Numbered from the stretch's first letter, positions 11,182 through 24,257 are shown. The stretch: DNA of 64,000 nt from Phytophthora hibernalis (GCA_012656075.1 JAAKBF010000252.1:1-64000), one strand, 5' to 3'. Numbers and translations: made by a program. Notes: generated by a model not told the origin, from the letters alone.

Positions 11182-11813
11182 GGTTACCTCGCACACCTCC
11201 CACCACGAAACAAAATCAAGATTGCGGACGCGCCACAACCCCTAACGCGCTACCGAGCACACCACAGCCTTCCCACACGCATGCCACGTCCCTTCCGCCC
11301 GCTACCACGTTGAAGTTTGCCTTTCGGTCTTCCCCATGCTCCAACCTGCCGAAACGCCTACGTCAGCACGGATGGCGCCTTCGCAGCTCGCGGTTGCCTC
11401 CACGGTTTATCTACAGTCGTCTGAGCTCCGTCGTAGCCTGTCGGGGTCGCTCGGACGTGTCTTGGGGTCGAATTGGGAAGACCGCAAGGCCCACTGGCGA
11501 ACGGAGCGGGACGTCGAATCGGCAGTCAGTGCTCATGTCCACGACGGCGTATCATGTCAACACAGTGGCCAGTCGAGCCTTCTGGCCTTGCGAAACCCCA
11601 CGACGACGAAGGAGAAGCGGCAGCGTACTTGTGCGAGCCACACAGCGCAACCCGGTGGAGGATCTGTAGCAATAGGAAGGCGGTCGAATTGGGTGGCGAG
11701 AAGACACATCTCGCTGCGTCGGGCGGCAAAAAGCGCATGGCGAGTGCGTAGCGTGCAGATGGAGAGGTTCTGCGGGCGTGGGCAGTGGTAAAAGCAGCAT
11801 AATGGTATAAGAG

Positions 11814-11885
11814 TGCGCGTGCCCGGATTCGAACCAGGGATTTCACCGCCACAAGGTGAGGTACTGACCACTATACTACACACGC
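11814..11885 (-). tRNA. tRNA-His(GTG), array copy 16
   Basis: Same as the reference copy. Confidence 0.93.
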
Positions 11886-11886
11886 C

Positions 11887-11959
11887 TGGAGAAGCAGGGT
11901 ATCGATCCCTGTACCTCTCGCATGCTAAGCGAGCGCTCTACCATTTGAGCTACATCCCC
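11887..11959 (-). tRNA. tRNA-Ala(AGC), array copy 16
   Basis: Same as the reference copy. Confidence 0.93.
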
Positions 11960-12591
11960 GGTTACCTCGCACACCTCCCACCACGAAACAAAATCAAGAT
12001 TGCGGACGCGCCACAACCCCTAACGCGCTACCGAGCACACCACAGCCTTCCCACACGCATGCCACGTCCCTTCCGCCCGCTACCACGTTGAAGTTTGCCT
12101 TTCGGTCTTCCCCATGCTCCAACCTGCCGAAACGCCTACGTCAGCACGGATGGCGCCTTCGCAGCTCGCGGTTGCCTCCACGGTTTATCTACAGTCGTCT
12201 GAGCTCCGTCGTAGCCTGTCGGGGTCGCTCGGACGTGTCTTGGGGTCGAATTGGGAAGACCGCAAGGCCCACTGGCGAACGGAGCGGGACGTCGAATCGG
12301 CAGTCAGTGCTCATGTCCACGACGGCGTATCATGTCAACACAGTGGCCAGTCGAGCCTTCTGGCCTTGCGAAACCCCACGACGACGAAGGAGAAGCGGCA
12401 GCGTACTTGTGCGAGCCACACAGCGCAACCCGGTGGAGGATCTGTAGCAATAGGAAGGCGGTCGAATTGGGTGGCGAGAAGACACATCTCGCTGCGTCGG
12501 GCGGCAAAAAGCGCATGGCGAGTGCGTAGCGTGCAGATGGAGAGGTTCTGCGGGCGTGGGCAGTGGTAAAAGCAGCATAATGGTATAAGAG

Positions 12592-12663
12592 TGCGCGTGC
12601 CCGGATTCGAACCAGGGATTTCACCGCCACAAGGTGAGGTACTGACCACTATACTACACACGC
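12592..12663 (-). tRNA. tRNA-His(GTG), array copy 17
   Basis: Same as the reference copy. Confidence 0.93.
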
Positions 12664-12664
12664 C

Positions 12665-12737
12665 TGGAGAAGCAGGGTATCGATCCCTGTACCTCTCGCA
12701 TGCTAAGCGAGCGCTCTACCATTTGAGCTACATCCCC
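12665..12737 (-). tRNA. tRNA-Ala(AGC), array copy 17
   Basis: Same as the reference copy. Confidence 0.93.
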
Positions 12738-13369
12738 GGTTACCTCGCACACCTCCCACCACGAAACAAAATCAAGATTGCGGACGCGCCACAACCCCTA
12801 ACGCGCTACCGAGCACACCACAGCCTTCCCACACGCATGCCACGTCCCTTCCGCCCGCTACCACGTTGAAGTTTGCCTTTCGGTCTTCCCCATGCTCCAA
12901 CCTGCCGAAACGCCTACGTCAGCACGGATGGCGCCTTCGCAGCTCGCGGTTGCCTCCACGGTTTATCTACAGTCGTCTGAGCTCCGTCGTAGCCTGTCGG
13001 GGTCGCTCGGACGTGTCTTGGGGTCGAATTGGGAAGACCGCAAGGCCCACTGGCGAACGGAGCGGGACGTCGAATCGGCAGTCAGTGCTCATGTCCACGA
13101 CGGCGTATCATGTCAACACAGTGGCCAGTCGAGCCTTCTGGCCTTGCGAAACCCCACGACGACGAAGGAGAAGCGGCAGCGTACTTGTGCGAGCCACACA
13201 GCGCAACCCGGTGGAGGATCTGTAGCAATAGGAAGGCGGTCGAATTGGGTGGCGAGAAGACACATCTCGCTGCGTCGGGCGGCAAAAAGCGCATGGCGAG
13301 TGCGTAGCGTGCAGATGGAGAGGTTCTGCGGGCGTGGGCAGTGGTAAAAGCAGCATAATGGTATAAGAG

Positions 13370-13441
13370 TGCGCGTGCCCGGATTCGAACCAGGGATTTC
13401 ACCGCCACAAGGTGAGGTACTGACCACTATACTACACACGC
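13370..13441 (-). tRNA. tRNA-His(GTG), array copy 18
   Basis: Same as the reference copy. Confidence 0.93.
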
Positions 13442-13442
13442 C

Positions 13443-13515
13443 TGGAGAAGCAGGGTATCGATCCCTGTACCTCTCGCATGCTAAGCGAGCGCTCTACCAT
13501 TTGAGCTACATCCCC
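13443..13515 (-). tRNA. tRNA-Ala(AGC), array copy 18
   Basis: Same as the reference copy. Confidence 0.93.
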
Positions 13516-14147
13516 GGTTACCTCGCACACCTCCCACCACGAAACAAAATCAAGATTGCGGACGCGCCACAACCCCTAACGCGCTACCGAGCACACCACA
13601 GCCTTCCCACACGCATGCCACGTCCCTTCCGCCCGCTACCACGTTGAAGTTTGCCTTTCGGTCTTCCCCATGCTCCAACCTGCCGAAACGCCTACGTCAG
13701 CACGGATGGCGCCTTCGCAGCTCGCGGTTGCCTCCACGGTTTATCTACAGTCGTCTGAGCTCCGTCGTAGCCTGTCGGGGTCGCTCGGACGTGTCTTGGG
13801 GTCGAATTGGGAAGACCGCAAGGCCCACTGGCGAACGGAGCGGGACGTCGAATCGGCAGTCAGTGCTCATGTCCACGACGGCGTATCATGTCAACACAGT
13901 GGCCAGTCGAGCCTTCTGGCCTTGCGAAACCCCACGACGACGAAGGAGAAGCGGCAGCGTACTTGTGCGAGCCACACAGCGCAACCCGGTGGAGGATCTG
14001 TAGCAATAGGAAGGCGGTCGAATTGGGTGGCGAGAAGACACATCTCGCTGCGTCGGGCGGCAAAAAGCGCATGGCGAGTGCGTAGCGTGCAGATGGAGAG
14101 GTTCTGCGGGCGTGGGCAGTGGTAAAAGCAGCATAATGGTATAAGAG

Positions 14148-14219
14148 TGCGCGTGCCCGGATTCGAACCAGGGATTTCACCGCCACAAGGTGAGGTACTG
14201 ACCACTATACTACACACGC
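14148..14219 (-). tRNA. tRNA-His(GTG), array copy 19
   Basis: Same as the reference copy. Confidence 0.93.
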
Positions 14220-14220
14220 C

Positions 14221-14293
14221 TGGAGAAGCAGGGTATCGATCCCTGTACCTCTCGCATGCTAAGCGAGCGCTCTACCATTTGAGCTACATCCCC
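14221..14293 (-). tRNA. tRNA-Ala(AGC), array copy 19
   Basis: Same as the reference copy. Confidence 0.93.
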
Positions 14294-14924
14294 GGTTACC
14301 TCGCACACCTCCCACCACGAAACAAAATCAAGATTGCGGACGCGCCACAACCCCTAACGCGCTACCGAGCACACCACAGCCTTCCCACACGCATGCCACG
14401 TCCCTTCCGCCCGCTACCACGTTGAAGTTTGCCTTTCGGTCTTCCCCATGCTCCAACCTGCCGAAACGCCTACGTCAGCACGGATGGCGCCTTCGCAGCT
14501 CGCGGTTGCCTCCACGGTTTATCTACAGTCGTCTGAGCTCCGTCGTAGCCTGTCGGGGTCGCTCGGACGTGTCTTGGGGTCGAATTGGGAAGACCGCAAG
14601 GCCCACTGGCGAACGGAGCGGGACGTCGAATCGGCAGTCAGTGCTCATGTCCACGACGGCGTATCATGTCAACACAGTGGCCAGTCGAGCCTTCTGGCCT
14701 TGCGAAACCCCACGACGACGAAGGAGAAGCGGCAGCGTACTTGTGCGAGCCACACAGCGCAACCCGGTGGAGGATCTGTAGCAATAGGAAGGCGGTCGAA
14801 TTGGGTGGCGAGAAGACACATCTCGCTGCGTCGGGCGGCAAAAGCGCATGGCGAGTGCGTAGCGTGCAGATGGAGAGGTTCTGCGGGCGTGGGCAGTGGT
14901 AAAAGCAGCATAATGGTATAAGAG

Positions 14925-14996
14925 TGCGCGTGCCCGGATTCGAACCAGGGATTTCACCGCCACAAGGTGAGGTACTGACCACTATACTACACACGC
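14925..14996 (-). tRNA. tRNA-His(GTG), array copy 20
   Basis: Same as the reference copy. The unit is 777 bp because the spacer A-run is four, not five. Confidence 0.93.
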
Positions 14997-14997
14997 C

Positions 14998-15070
14998 TGG
15001 AGAAGCAGGGTATCGATCCCTGTACCTCTCGCATGCTAAGCGAGCGCTCTACCATTTGAGCTACATCCCC
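14998..15070 (-). tRNA. tRNA-Ala(AGC), array copy 20
   Basis: Same as the reference copy. Confidence 0.93.
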
Positions 15071-15702
15071 GGTTACCTCGCACACCTCCCACCACGAAAC
15101 AAAATCAAGATTGCGGACGCGCCACAACCCCTAACGCGCTACCGAGCACACCACAGCCTTCCCACACGCATGCCACGTCCCTTCCGCCCGCTACCACGTT
15201 GAAGTTTGCCTTTCGGTCTTCCCCATGCTCCAACCTGCCGAAACGCCTACGTCAGCACGGATGGCGCCTTCGCAGCTCGCGGTTGCCTCCACGGTTTATC
15301 TACAGTCGTCTGAGCTCCGTCGTAGCCTGTCGGGGTCGCTCGGACGTGTCTTGGGGTCGAATTGGGAAGACCGCAAGGCCCACTGGCGAACGGAGCGGGA
15401 CGTCGAATCGGCAGTCAGTGCTCATGTCCACGACGGCGTATCATGTCAACACAGTGGCCAGTCGAGCCTTCTGGCCTTGCGAAACCCCACGACGACGAAG
15501 GAGAAGCGGCAGCGTACTTGTGCGAGCCACACAGCGCAACCCGGTGGAGGATCTGTAGCAATAGGAAGGCGGTCGAATTGGGTGGCGAGAAGACACATCT
15601 CGCTGCGTCGGGCGGCAAAAAGCGCATGGCGAGTGCGTAGCGTGCAGATGGAGAGGTTCTGCGGGCGTGGGCAGTGGTAAAAGCAGCATAATGGTATAAG
15701 AG

Positions 15703-15774
15703 TGCGCGTGCCCGGATTCGAACCAGGGATTTCACCGCCACAAGGTGAGGTACTGACCACTATACTACACACGC
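15703..15774 (-). tRNA. tRNA-His(GTG), array copy 21
   Basis: Same as the reference copy. Confidence 0.93.
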
Positions 15775-15775
15775 C

Positions 15776-15848
15776 TGGAGAAGCAGGGTATCGATCCCTG
15801 TACCTCTCGCATGCTAAGCGAGCGCTCTACCATTTGAGCTACATCCCC
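15776..15848 (-). tRNA. tRNA-Ala(AGC), array copy 21
   Basis: Same as the reference copy. Confidence 0.93.
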
Positions 15849-16480
15849 GGTTACCTCGCACACCTCCCACCACGAAACAAAATCAAGATTGCGGACGCGC
15901 CACAACCCCTAACGCGCTACCGAGCACACCACAGCCTTCCCACACGCATGCCACGTCCCTTCCGCCCGCTACCACGTTGAAGTTTGCCTTTCGGTCTTCC
16001 CCATGCTCCAACCTGCCGAAACGCCTACGTCAGCACGGATGGCGCCTTCGCAGCTCGCGGTTGCCTCCACGGTTTATCTACAGTCGTCTGAGCTCCGTCG
16101 TAGCCTGTCGGGGTCGCTCGGACGTGTCTTGGGGTCGAATTGGGAAGACCGCAAGGCCCACTGGCGAACGGAGCGGGACGTCGAATCGGCAGTCAGTGCT
16201 CATGTCCACGACGGCGTATCATGTCAACACAGTGGCCAGTCGAGCCTTCTGGCCTTGCGAAACCCCACGACGACGAAGGAGAAGCGGCAGCGTACTTGTG
16301 CGAGCCACACAGCGCAACCCGGTGGAGGATCTGTAGCAATAGGAAGGCGGTCGAATTGGGTGGCGAGAAGACACATCTCGCTGCGTCGGGCGGCAAAAAG
16401 CGCATGGCGAGTGCGTAGCGTGCAGATGGAGAGGTTCTGCGGGCGTGGGCAGTGGTAAAAGCAGCATAATGGTATAAGAG

Positions 16481-16552
16481 TGCGCGTGCCCGGATTCGAA
16501 CCAGGGATTTCACCGCCACAAGGTGAGGTACTGACCACTATACTACACACGC
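16481..16552 (-). tRNA. tRNA-His(GTG), array copy 22
   Basis: Same as the reference copy. Confidence 0.93.
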
Positions 16553-16553
16553 C

Positions 16554-16626
16554 TGGAGAAGCAGGGTATCGATCCCTGTACCTCTCGCATGCTAAGCGAG
16601 CGCTCTACCATTTGAGCTACATCCCC
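16554..16626 (-). tRNA. tRNA-Ala(AGC), array copy 22
   Basis: Same as the reference copy. Confidence 0.93.
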
Positions 16627-17258
16627 GGTTACCTCGCACACCTCCCACCACGAAACAAAATCAAGATTGCGGACGCGCCACAACCCCTAACGCGCTACCG
16701 AGCACACCACAGCCTTCCCACACGCATGCCACGTCCCTTCCGCCCGCTACCACGTTGAAGTTTGCCTTTCGGTCTTCCCCATGCTCCAACCTGCCGAAAC
16801 GCCTACGTCAGCACGGATGGCGCCTTCGCAGCTCGCGGTTGCCTCCACGGTTTATCTACAGTCGTCTGAGCTCCGTCGTAGCCTGTCGGGGTCGCTCGGA
16901 CGTGTCTTGGGGTCGAATTGGGAAGACCGCAAGGCCCACTGGCGAACGGAGCGGGACGTCGAATCGGCAGTCAGTGCTCATGTCCACGACGGCGTATCAT
17001 GTCAACACAGTGGCCAGTCGAGCCTTCTGGCCTTGCGAAACCCCACGACGACGAAGGAGAAGCGGCAGCGTACTTGTGCGAGCCACACAGCGCAACCCGG
17101 TGGAGGATCTGTAGCAATAGGAAGGCGGTCGAATTGGGTGGCGAGAAGACACATCTCGCTGCGTCGGGCGGCAAAAAGCGCATGGCGAGTGCGTAGCGTG
17201 CAGATGGAGAGGTTCTGCGGGCGTGGGCAGTGGTAAAAGCAGCATAATGGTATAAGAG

Positions 17259-17330
17259 TGCGCGTGCCCGGATTCGAACCAGGGATTTCACCGCCACAAG
17301 GTGAGGTACTGACCACTATACTACACACGC
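17259..17330 (-). tRNA. tRNA-His(GTG), array copy 23
   Basis: Same as the reference copy. Confidence 0.93.
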
Positions 17331-17331
17331 C

Positions 17332-17404
17332 TGGAGAAGCAGGGTATCGATCCCTGTACCTCTCGCATGCTAAGCGAGCGCTCTACCATTTGAGCTACAT
17401 CCCC
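17332..17404 (-). tRNA. tRNA-Ala(AGC), array copy 23
   Basis: Same as the reference copy. Confidence 0.93.
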
Positions 17405-18036
17405 GGTTACCTCGCACACCTCCCACCACGAAACAAAATCAAGATTGCGGACGCGCCACAACCCCTAACGCGCTACCGAGCACACCACAGCCTTCCCACA
17501 CGCATGCCACGTCCCTTCCGCCCGCTACCACGTTGAAGTTTGCCTTTCGGTCTTCCCCATGCTCCAACCTGCCGAAACGCCTACGTCAGCACGGATGGCG
17601 CCTTCGCAGCTCGCGGTTGCCTCCACGGTTTATCTACAGTCGTCTGAGCTCCGTCGTAGCCTGTCGGGGTCGCTCGGACGTGTCTTGGGGTCGAATTGGG
17701 AAGACCGCAAGGCCCACTGGCGAACGGAGCGGGACGTCGAATCGGCAGTCAGTGCTCATGTCCACGACGGCGTATCATGTCAACACAGTGGCCAGTCGAG
17801 CCTTCTGGCCTTGCGAAACCCCACGACGACGAAGGAGAAGCGGCAGCGTACTTGTGCGAGCCACACAGCGCAACCCGGTGGAGGATCTGTAGCAATAGGA
17901 AGGCGGTCGAATTGGGTGGCGAGAAGACACATCTCGCTGCGTCGGGCGGCAAAAAGCGCATGGCGAGTGCGTAGCGTGCAGATGGAGAGGTTCTGCGGGC
18001 GTGGGCAGTGGTAAAAGCAGCATAATGGTATAAGAG

Positions 18037-18108
18037 TGCGCGTGCCCGGATTCGAACCAGGGATTTCACCGCCACAAGGTGAGGTACTGACCACTATACT
18101 ACACACGC
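18037..18108 (-). tRNA. tRNA-His(GTG), array copy 24
   Basis: Same as the reference copy. Confidence 0.93.
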
Positions 18109-18109
18109 C

Positions 18110-18182
18110 TGGAGAAGCAGGGTATCGATCCCTGTACCTCTCGCATGCTAAGCGAGCGCTCTACCATTTGAGCTACATCCCC
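18110..18182 (-). tRNA. tRNA-Ala(AGC), array copy 24
   Basis: Same as the reference copy. Confidence 0.93.
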
Positions 18183-18814
18183 GGTTACCTCGCACACCTC
18201 CCACCACGAAACAAAATCAAGATTGCGGACGCGCCACAACCCCTAACGCGCTACCGAGCACACCACAGCCTTCCCACACGCATGCCACGTCCCTTCCGCC
18301 CGCTACCACGTTGAAGTTTGCCTTTCGGTCTTCCCCATGCTCCAACCTGCCGAAACGCCTACGTCAGCACGGATGGCGCCTTCGCAGCTCGCGGTTGCCT
18401 CCACGGTTTATCTACAGTCGTCTGAGCTCCGTCGTAGCCTGTCGGGGTCGCTCGGACGTGTCTTGGGGTCGAATTGGGAAGACCGCAAGGCCCACTGGCG
18501 AACGGAGCGGGACGTCGAATCGGCAGTCAGTGCTCATGTCCACGACGGCGTATCATGTCAACACAGTGGCCAGTCGAGCCTTCTGGCCTTGCGAAACCCC
18601 ACGACGACGAAGGAGAAGCGGCAGCGTACTTGTGCGAGCCACACAGCGCAACCCGGTGGAGGATCTGTAGCAATAGGAAGGCGGTCGAATTGGGTGGCGA
18701 GAAGACACATCTCGCTGCGTCGGGCGGCAAAAAGCGCATGGCGAGTGCGTAGCGTGCAGATGGAGAGGTTCTGCGGGCGTGGGCAGTGGTAAAAGCAGCA
18801 TAATGGTATAAGAG

Positions 18815-18886
18815 TGCGCGTGCCCGGATTCGAACCAGGGATTTCACCGCCACAAGGTGAGGTACTGACCACTATACTACACACGC
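18815..18886 (-). tRNA. tRNA-His(GTG), array copy 25
   Basis: Same as the reference copy. Confidence 0.93.
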
Positions 18887-18887
18887 C

Positions 18888-18960
18888 TGGAGAAGCAGGG
18901 TATCGATCCCTGTACCTCTCGCATGCTAAGCGAGCGCTCTACCATTTGAGCTACATCCCC
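18888..18960 (-). tRNA. tRNA-Ala(AGC), array copy 25
   Basis: Same as the reference copy. Confidence 0.93.
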
Positions 18961-19592
18961 GGTTACCTCGCACACCTCCCACCACGAAACAAAATCAAGA
19001 TTGCGGACGCGCCACAACCCCTAACGCGCTACCGAGCACACCACAGCCTTCCCACACGCATGCCACGTCCCTTCCGCCCGCTACCACGTTGAAGTTTGCC
19101 TTTCGGTCTTCCCCATGCTCCAACCTGCCGAAACGCCTACGTCAGCACGGATGGCGCCTTCGCAGCTCGCGGTTGCCTCCACGGTTTATCTACAGTCGTC
19201 TGAGCTCCGTCGTAGCCTGTCGGGGTCGCTCGGACGTGTCTTGGGGTCGAATTGGGAAGACCGCAAGGCCCACTGGCGAACGGAGCGGGACGTCGAATCG
19301 GCAGTCAGTGCTCATGTCCACGACGGCGTATCATGTCAACACAGTGGCCAGTCGAGCCTTCTGGCCTTGCGAAACCCCACGACGACGAAGGAGAAGCGGC
19401 AGCGTACTTGTGCGAGCCACACAGCGCAACCCGGTGGAGGATCTGTAGCAATAGGAAGGCGGTCGAATTGGGTGGCGAGAAGACACATCTCGCTGCGTCG
19501 GGCGGCAAAAAGCGCATGGCGAGTGCGTAGCGTGCAGATGGAGAGGTTCTGCGGGCGTGGGCAGTGGTAAAAGCAGCATAATGGTATAAGAG

Positions 19593-19664
19593 TGCGCGTG
19601 CCCGGATTCGAACCAGGGATTTCACCGCCACAAGGTGAGGTACTGACCACTATACTACACACGC
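19593..19664 (-). tRNA. tRNA-His(GTG), array copy 26
   Basis: Same as the reference copy. Confidence 0.93.
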
Positions 19665-19665
19665 C

Positions 19666-19738
19666 TGGAGAAGCAGGGTATCGATCCCTGTACCTCTCGC
19701 ATGCTAAGCGAGCGCTCTACCATTTGAGCTACATCCCC
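19666..19738 (-). tRNA. tRNA-Ala(AGC), array copy 26
   Basis: Same as the reference copy. Confidence 0.93.
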
Positions 19739-20368
19739 GGTTACCTCGCACACCTCCCACCACGAAACAAAATCAAGATTGCGGACGCGCCACAACCCCT
19801 AACGCGCTACCGAGCACACCACAGCCTTCCCACACGCATGCCACGTCCCTTCCGCCCGCTACCACGTTGAAGTTTGCCTTCGGTCTTCCCCATGCTCCAA
19901 CCTGCCGAAACGCCTACGTCAGCACGGATGGCGCCTTCGCAGCTCGCGGTTGCCTCCACGGTTTATCTACAGTCGTCTGAGCTCCGTCGTAGCCTGTCGG
20001 GGTCGCTCGGACGTGTCTTGGGGTCGAATTGGGAAGACCGCAAGGCCCACTGGCGAACGGAGCGGGACGTCGAATCGGCAGTCAGTGCTCATGTCCACGA
20101 CGGCGTATCATGTCAACACAGTGGCCAGTCGAGCCTTCTGGCCTTGCGAAACCCCACGACGACGAAGGAGAAGCGGCAGCGTACTTGTGCGAGCCACACA
20201 GCGCAACCCGGTGGAGGATCTGTAGCAATAGGAAGGCGGTCGAATTGGGTGGCGAGAAGACACATCTCGCTGCGTCGGGCGGCAAAAGCGCATGGCGAGT
20301 GCGTAGCGTGCAGATGGAGAGGTTCTGCGGGCGTGGGCAGTGGTAAAAGCAGCATAATGGTATAAGAG

Positions 20369-20440
20369 TGCGCGTGCCCGGATTCGAACCAGGGATTTCA
20401 CCGCCACAAGGTGAGGTACTGACCACTATACTACACACGC
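20369..20440 (-). tRNA. tRNA-His(GTG), array copy 27
   Basis: Same as the reference copy. The unit to its left is 776 bp, with single-base losses in a T-run and in the A-run of the spacer. Confidence 0.93.
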
Positions 20441-20441
20441 C

Positions 20442-20514
20442 TGGAGAAGCAGGGTATCGATCCCTGTACCTCTCGCATGCTAAGCGAGCGCTCTACCATT
20501 TGAGCTACATCCCC
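20442..20514 (-). tRNA. tRNA-Ala(AGC), array copy 27
   Basis: Same as the reference copy. Confidence 0.93.
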
Positions 20515-21146
20515 GGTTACCTCGCACACCTCCCACCACGAAACAAAATCAAGATTGCGGACGCGCCACAACCCCTAACGCGCTACCGAGCACACCACAG
20601 CCTTCCCACACGCATGCCACGTCCCTTCCGCCCGCTACCACGTTGAAGTTTGCCTTTCGGTCTTCCCCATGCTCCAACCTGCCGAAACGCCTACGTCAGC
20701 ACGGATGGCGCCTTCGCAGCTCGCGGTTGCCTCCACGGTTTATCTACAGTCGTCTGAGCTCCGTCGTAGCCTGTCGGGGTCGCTCGGACGTGTCTTGGGG
20801 TCGAATTGGGAAGACCGCAAGGCCCACTGGCGAACGGAGCGGGACGTCGAATCGGCAGTCAGTGCTCATGTCCACGACGGCGTATCATGTCAACACAGTG
20901 GCCAGTCGAGCCTTCTGGCCTTGCGAAACCCCACGACGACGAAGGAGAAGCGGCAGCGTACTTGTGCGAGCCACACAGCGCAACCCGGTGGAGGATCTGT
21001 AGCAATAGGAAGGCGGTCGAATTGGGTGGCGAGAAGACACATCTCGCTGCGTCGGGCGGCAAAAAGCGCATGGCGAGTGCGTAGCGTGCAGATGGAGAGG
21101 TTCTGCGGGCGTGGGCAGTGGTAAAAGCAGCATAATGGTATAAGAG

Positions 21147-21218
21147 TGCGCGTGCCCGGATTCGAACCAGGGATTTCACCGCCACAAGGTGAGGTACTGA
21201 CCACTATACTACACACGC
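21147..21218 (-). tRNA. tRNA-His(GTG), array copy 28
   Basis: Same as the reference copy. Confidence 0.93.
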
Positions 21219-21219
21219 C

Positions 21220-21292
21220 TGGAGAAGCAGGGTATCGATCCCTGTACCTCTCGCATGCTAAGCGAGCGCTCTACCATTTGAGCTACATCCCC
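21220..21292 (-). tRNA. tRNA-Ala(AGC), array copy 28
   Basis: Same as the reference copy. Confidence 0.93.
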
Positions 21293-21923
21293 GGTTACCT
21301 CGCACACCTCCCACCACGAAACAAAATCAAGATTGCGGACGCGCCACAACCCCTAACGCGCTACCGAGCACACCACAGCCTTCCCACACGCATGCCACGT
21401 CCCTTCCGCCCGCTACCACGTTGAAGTTTGCCTTTCGGTCTTCCCCATGCTCCAACCTGCCGAAACGCCTACGTCAGCACGGATGGCGCCTTCGCAGCTC
21501 GCGGTTGCCTCCACGGTTTATCTACAGTCGTCTGAGCTCCGTCGTAGCCTGTCGGGGTCGCTCGGACGTGTCTTGGGGTCGAATTGGGAAGACCGCAAGG
21601 CCCACTGGCGAACGGAGCGGGACGTCGAATCGGCAGTCAGTGCTCATGTCCACGACGGCGTATCATGTCAACACAGTGGCCAGTCGAGCCTTCTGGCCTT
21701 GCGAAACCCCACGACGACGAAGGAGAAGCGGCAGCGTACTTGTGCGAGCCACACAGCGCAACCCGGTGGAGGATCTGTAGCAATAGGAAGGCGGTCGAAT
21801 TGGGTGGCGAGAAGACACATCTCGCTGCGTCGGGCGGCAAAAGCGCATGGCGAGTGCGTAGCGTGCAGATGGAGAGGTTCTGCGGGCGTGGGCAGTGGTA
21901 AAAGCAGCATAATGGTATAAGAG

Positions 21924-21995
21924 TGCGCGTGCCCGGATTCGAACCAGGGATTTCACCGCCACAAGGTGAGGTACTGACCACTATACTACACACGC
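21924..21995 (-). tRNA. tRNA-His(GTG), array copy 29
   Basis: Same as the reference copy. Confidence 0.93.
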
Positions 21996-21996
21996 C

Positions 21997-22069
21997 TGGA
22001 GAAGCAGGGTATCGATCCCTGTACCTCTCGCATGCTAAGCGAGCGCTCTACCATTTGAGCTACATCCCC
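21997..22069 (-). tRNA. tRNA-Ala(AGC), array copy 29
   Basis: Same as the reference copy. Confidence 0.93.
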
Positions 22070-22701
22070 GGTTACCTCGCACACCTCCCACCACGAAACA
22101 AAATCAAGATTGCGGACGCGCCACAACCCCTAACGCGCTACCGAGCACACCACAGCCTTCCCACACGCATGCCACGTCCCTTCCGCCCGCTACCACGTTG
22201 AAGTTTGCCTTTCGGTCTTCCCCATGCTCCAACCTGCCGAAACGCCTACGTCAGCACGGATGGCGCCTTCGCAGCTCGCGGTTGCCTCCACGGTTTATCT
22301 ACAGTCGTCTGAGCTCCGTCGTAGCCTGTCGGGGTCGCTCGGACGTGTCTTGGGGTCGAATTGGGAAGACCGCAAGGCCCACTGGCGAACGGAGCGGGAC
22401 GTCGAATCGGCAGTCAGTGCTCATGTCCACGACGGCGTATCATGTCAACACAGTGGCCAGTCGAGCCTTCTGGCCTTGCGAAACCCCACGACGACGAAGG
22501 AGAAGCGGCAGCGTACTTGTGCGAGCCACACAGCGCAACCCGGTGGAGGATCTGTAGCAATAGGAAGGCGGTCGAATTGGGTGGCGAGAAGACACATCTC
22601 GCTGCGTCGGGCGGCAAAAAGCGCATGGCGAGTGCGTAGCGTGCAGATGGAGAGGTTCTGCGGGCGTGGGCAGTGGTAAAAGCAGCATAATGGTATAAGA
22701 G

Positions 22702-22773
22702 TGCGCGTGCCCGGATTCGAACCAGGGATTTCACCGCCACAAGGTGAGGTACTGACCACTATACTACACACGC
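22702..22773 (-). tRNA. tRNA-His(GTG), array copy 30
   Basis: Same as the reference copy. Confidence 0.93.
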
Positions 22774-22774
22774 C

Positions 22775-22847
22775 TGGAGAAGCAGGGTATCGATCCCTGT
22801 ACCTCTCGCATGCTAAGCGAGCGCTCTACCATTTGAGCTACATCCCC
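22775..22847 (-). tRNA. tRNA-Ala(AGC), array copy 30
   Basis: Same as the reference copy. Confidence 0.93.
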
Positions 22848-23479
22848 GGTTACCTCGCACACCTCCCACCACGAAACAAAATCAAGATTGCGGACGCGCC
22901 ACAACCCCTAACGCGCTACCGAGCACACCACAGCCTTCCCACACGCATGCCACGTCCCTTCCGCCCGCTACCACGTTGAAGTTTGCCTTTCGGTCTTCCC
23001 CATGCTCCAACCTGCCGAAACGCCTACGTCAGCACGGATGGCGCCTTCGCAGCTCGCGGTTGCCTCCACGGTTTATCTACAGTCGTCTGAGCTCCGTCGT
23101 AGCCTGTCGGGGTCGCTCGGACGTGTCTTGGGGTCGAATTGGGAAGACCGCAAGGCCCACTGGCGAACGGAGCGGGACGTCGAATCGGCAGTCAGTGCTC
23201 ATGTCCACGACGGCGTATCATGTCAACACAGTGGCCAGTCGAGCCTTCTGGCCTTGCGAAACCCCACGACGACGAAGGAGAAGCGGCAGCGTACTTGTGC
23301 GAGCCACACAGCGCAACCCGGTGGAGGATCTGTAGCAATAGGAAGGCGGTCGAATTGGGTGGCGAGAAGACACATCTCGCTGCGTCGGGCGGCAAAAAGC
23401 GCATGGCGAGTGCGTAGCGTGCAGATGGAGAGGTTCTGCGGGCGTGGGCAGTGGTAAAAGCAGCATAATGGTATAAGAG

Positions 23480-23551
23480 TGCGCGTGCCCGGATTCGAAC
23501 CAGGGATTTCACCGCCACAAGGTGAGGTACTGACCACTATACTACACACGC
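23480..23551 (-). tRNA. tRNA-His(GTG), array copy 31
   Basis: Same as the reference copy. Confidence 0.93.
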
Positions 23552-23552
23552 C

Positions 23553-23625
23553 TGGAGAAGCAGGGTATCGATCCCTGTACCTCTCGCATGCTAAGCGAGC
23601 GCTCTACCATTTGAGCTACATCCCC
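23553..23625 (-). tRNA. tRNA-Ala(AGC), array copy 31
   Basis: Same as the reference copy. Confidence 0.93.
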
Positions 23626-24257
23626 GGTTACCTCGCACACCTCCCACCACGAAACAAAATCAAGATTGCGGACGCGCCACAACCCCTAACGCGCTACCGA
23701 GCACACCACAGCCTTCCCACACGCATGCCACGTCCCTTCCGCCCGCTACCACGTTGAAGTTTGCCTTTCGGTCTTCCCCATGCTCCAACCTGCCGAAACG
23801 CCTACGTCAGCACGGATGGCGCCTTCGCAGCTCGCGGTTGCCTCCACGGTTTATCTACAGTCGTCTGAGCTCCGTCGTAGCCTGTCGGGGTCGCTCGGAC
23901 GTGTCTTGGGGTCGAATTGGGAAGACCGCAAGGCCCACTGGCGAACGGAGCGGGACGTCGAATCGGCAGTCAGTGCTCATGTCCACGACGGCGTATCATG
24001 TCAACACAGTGGCCAGTCGAGCCTTCTGGCCTTGCGAAACCCCACGACGACGAAGGAGAAGCGGCAGCGTACTTGTGCGAGCCACACAGCGCAACCCGGT
24101 GGAGGATCTGTAGCAATAGGAAGGCGGTCGAATTGGGTGGCGAGAAGACACATCTCGCTGCGTCGGGCGGCAAAAAGCGCATGGCGAGTGCGTAGCGTGC
24201 AGATGGAGAGGTTCTGCGGGCGTGGGCAGTGGTAAAAGCAGCATAATGGTATAAGAG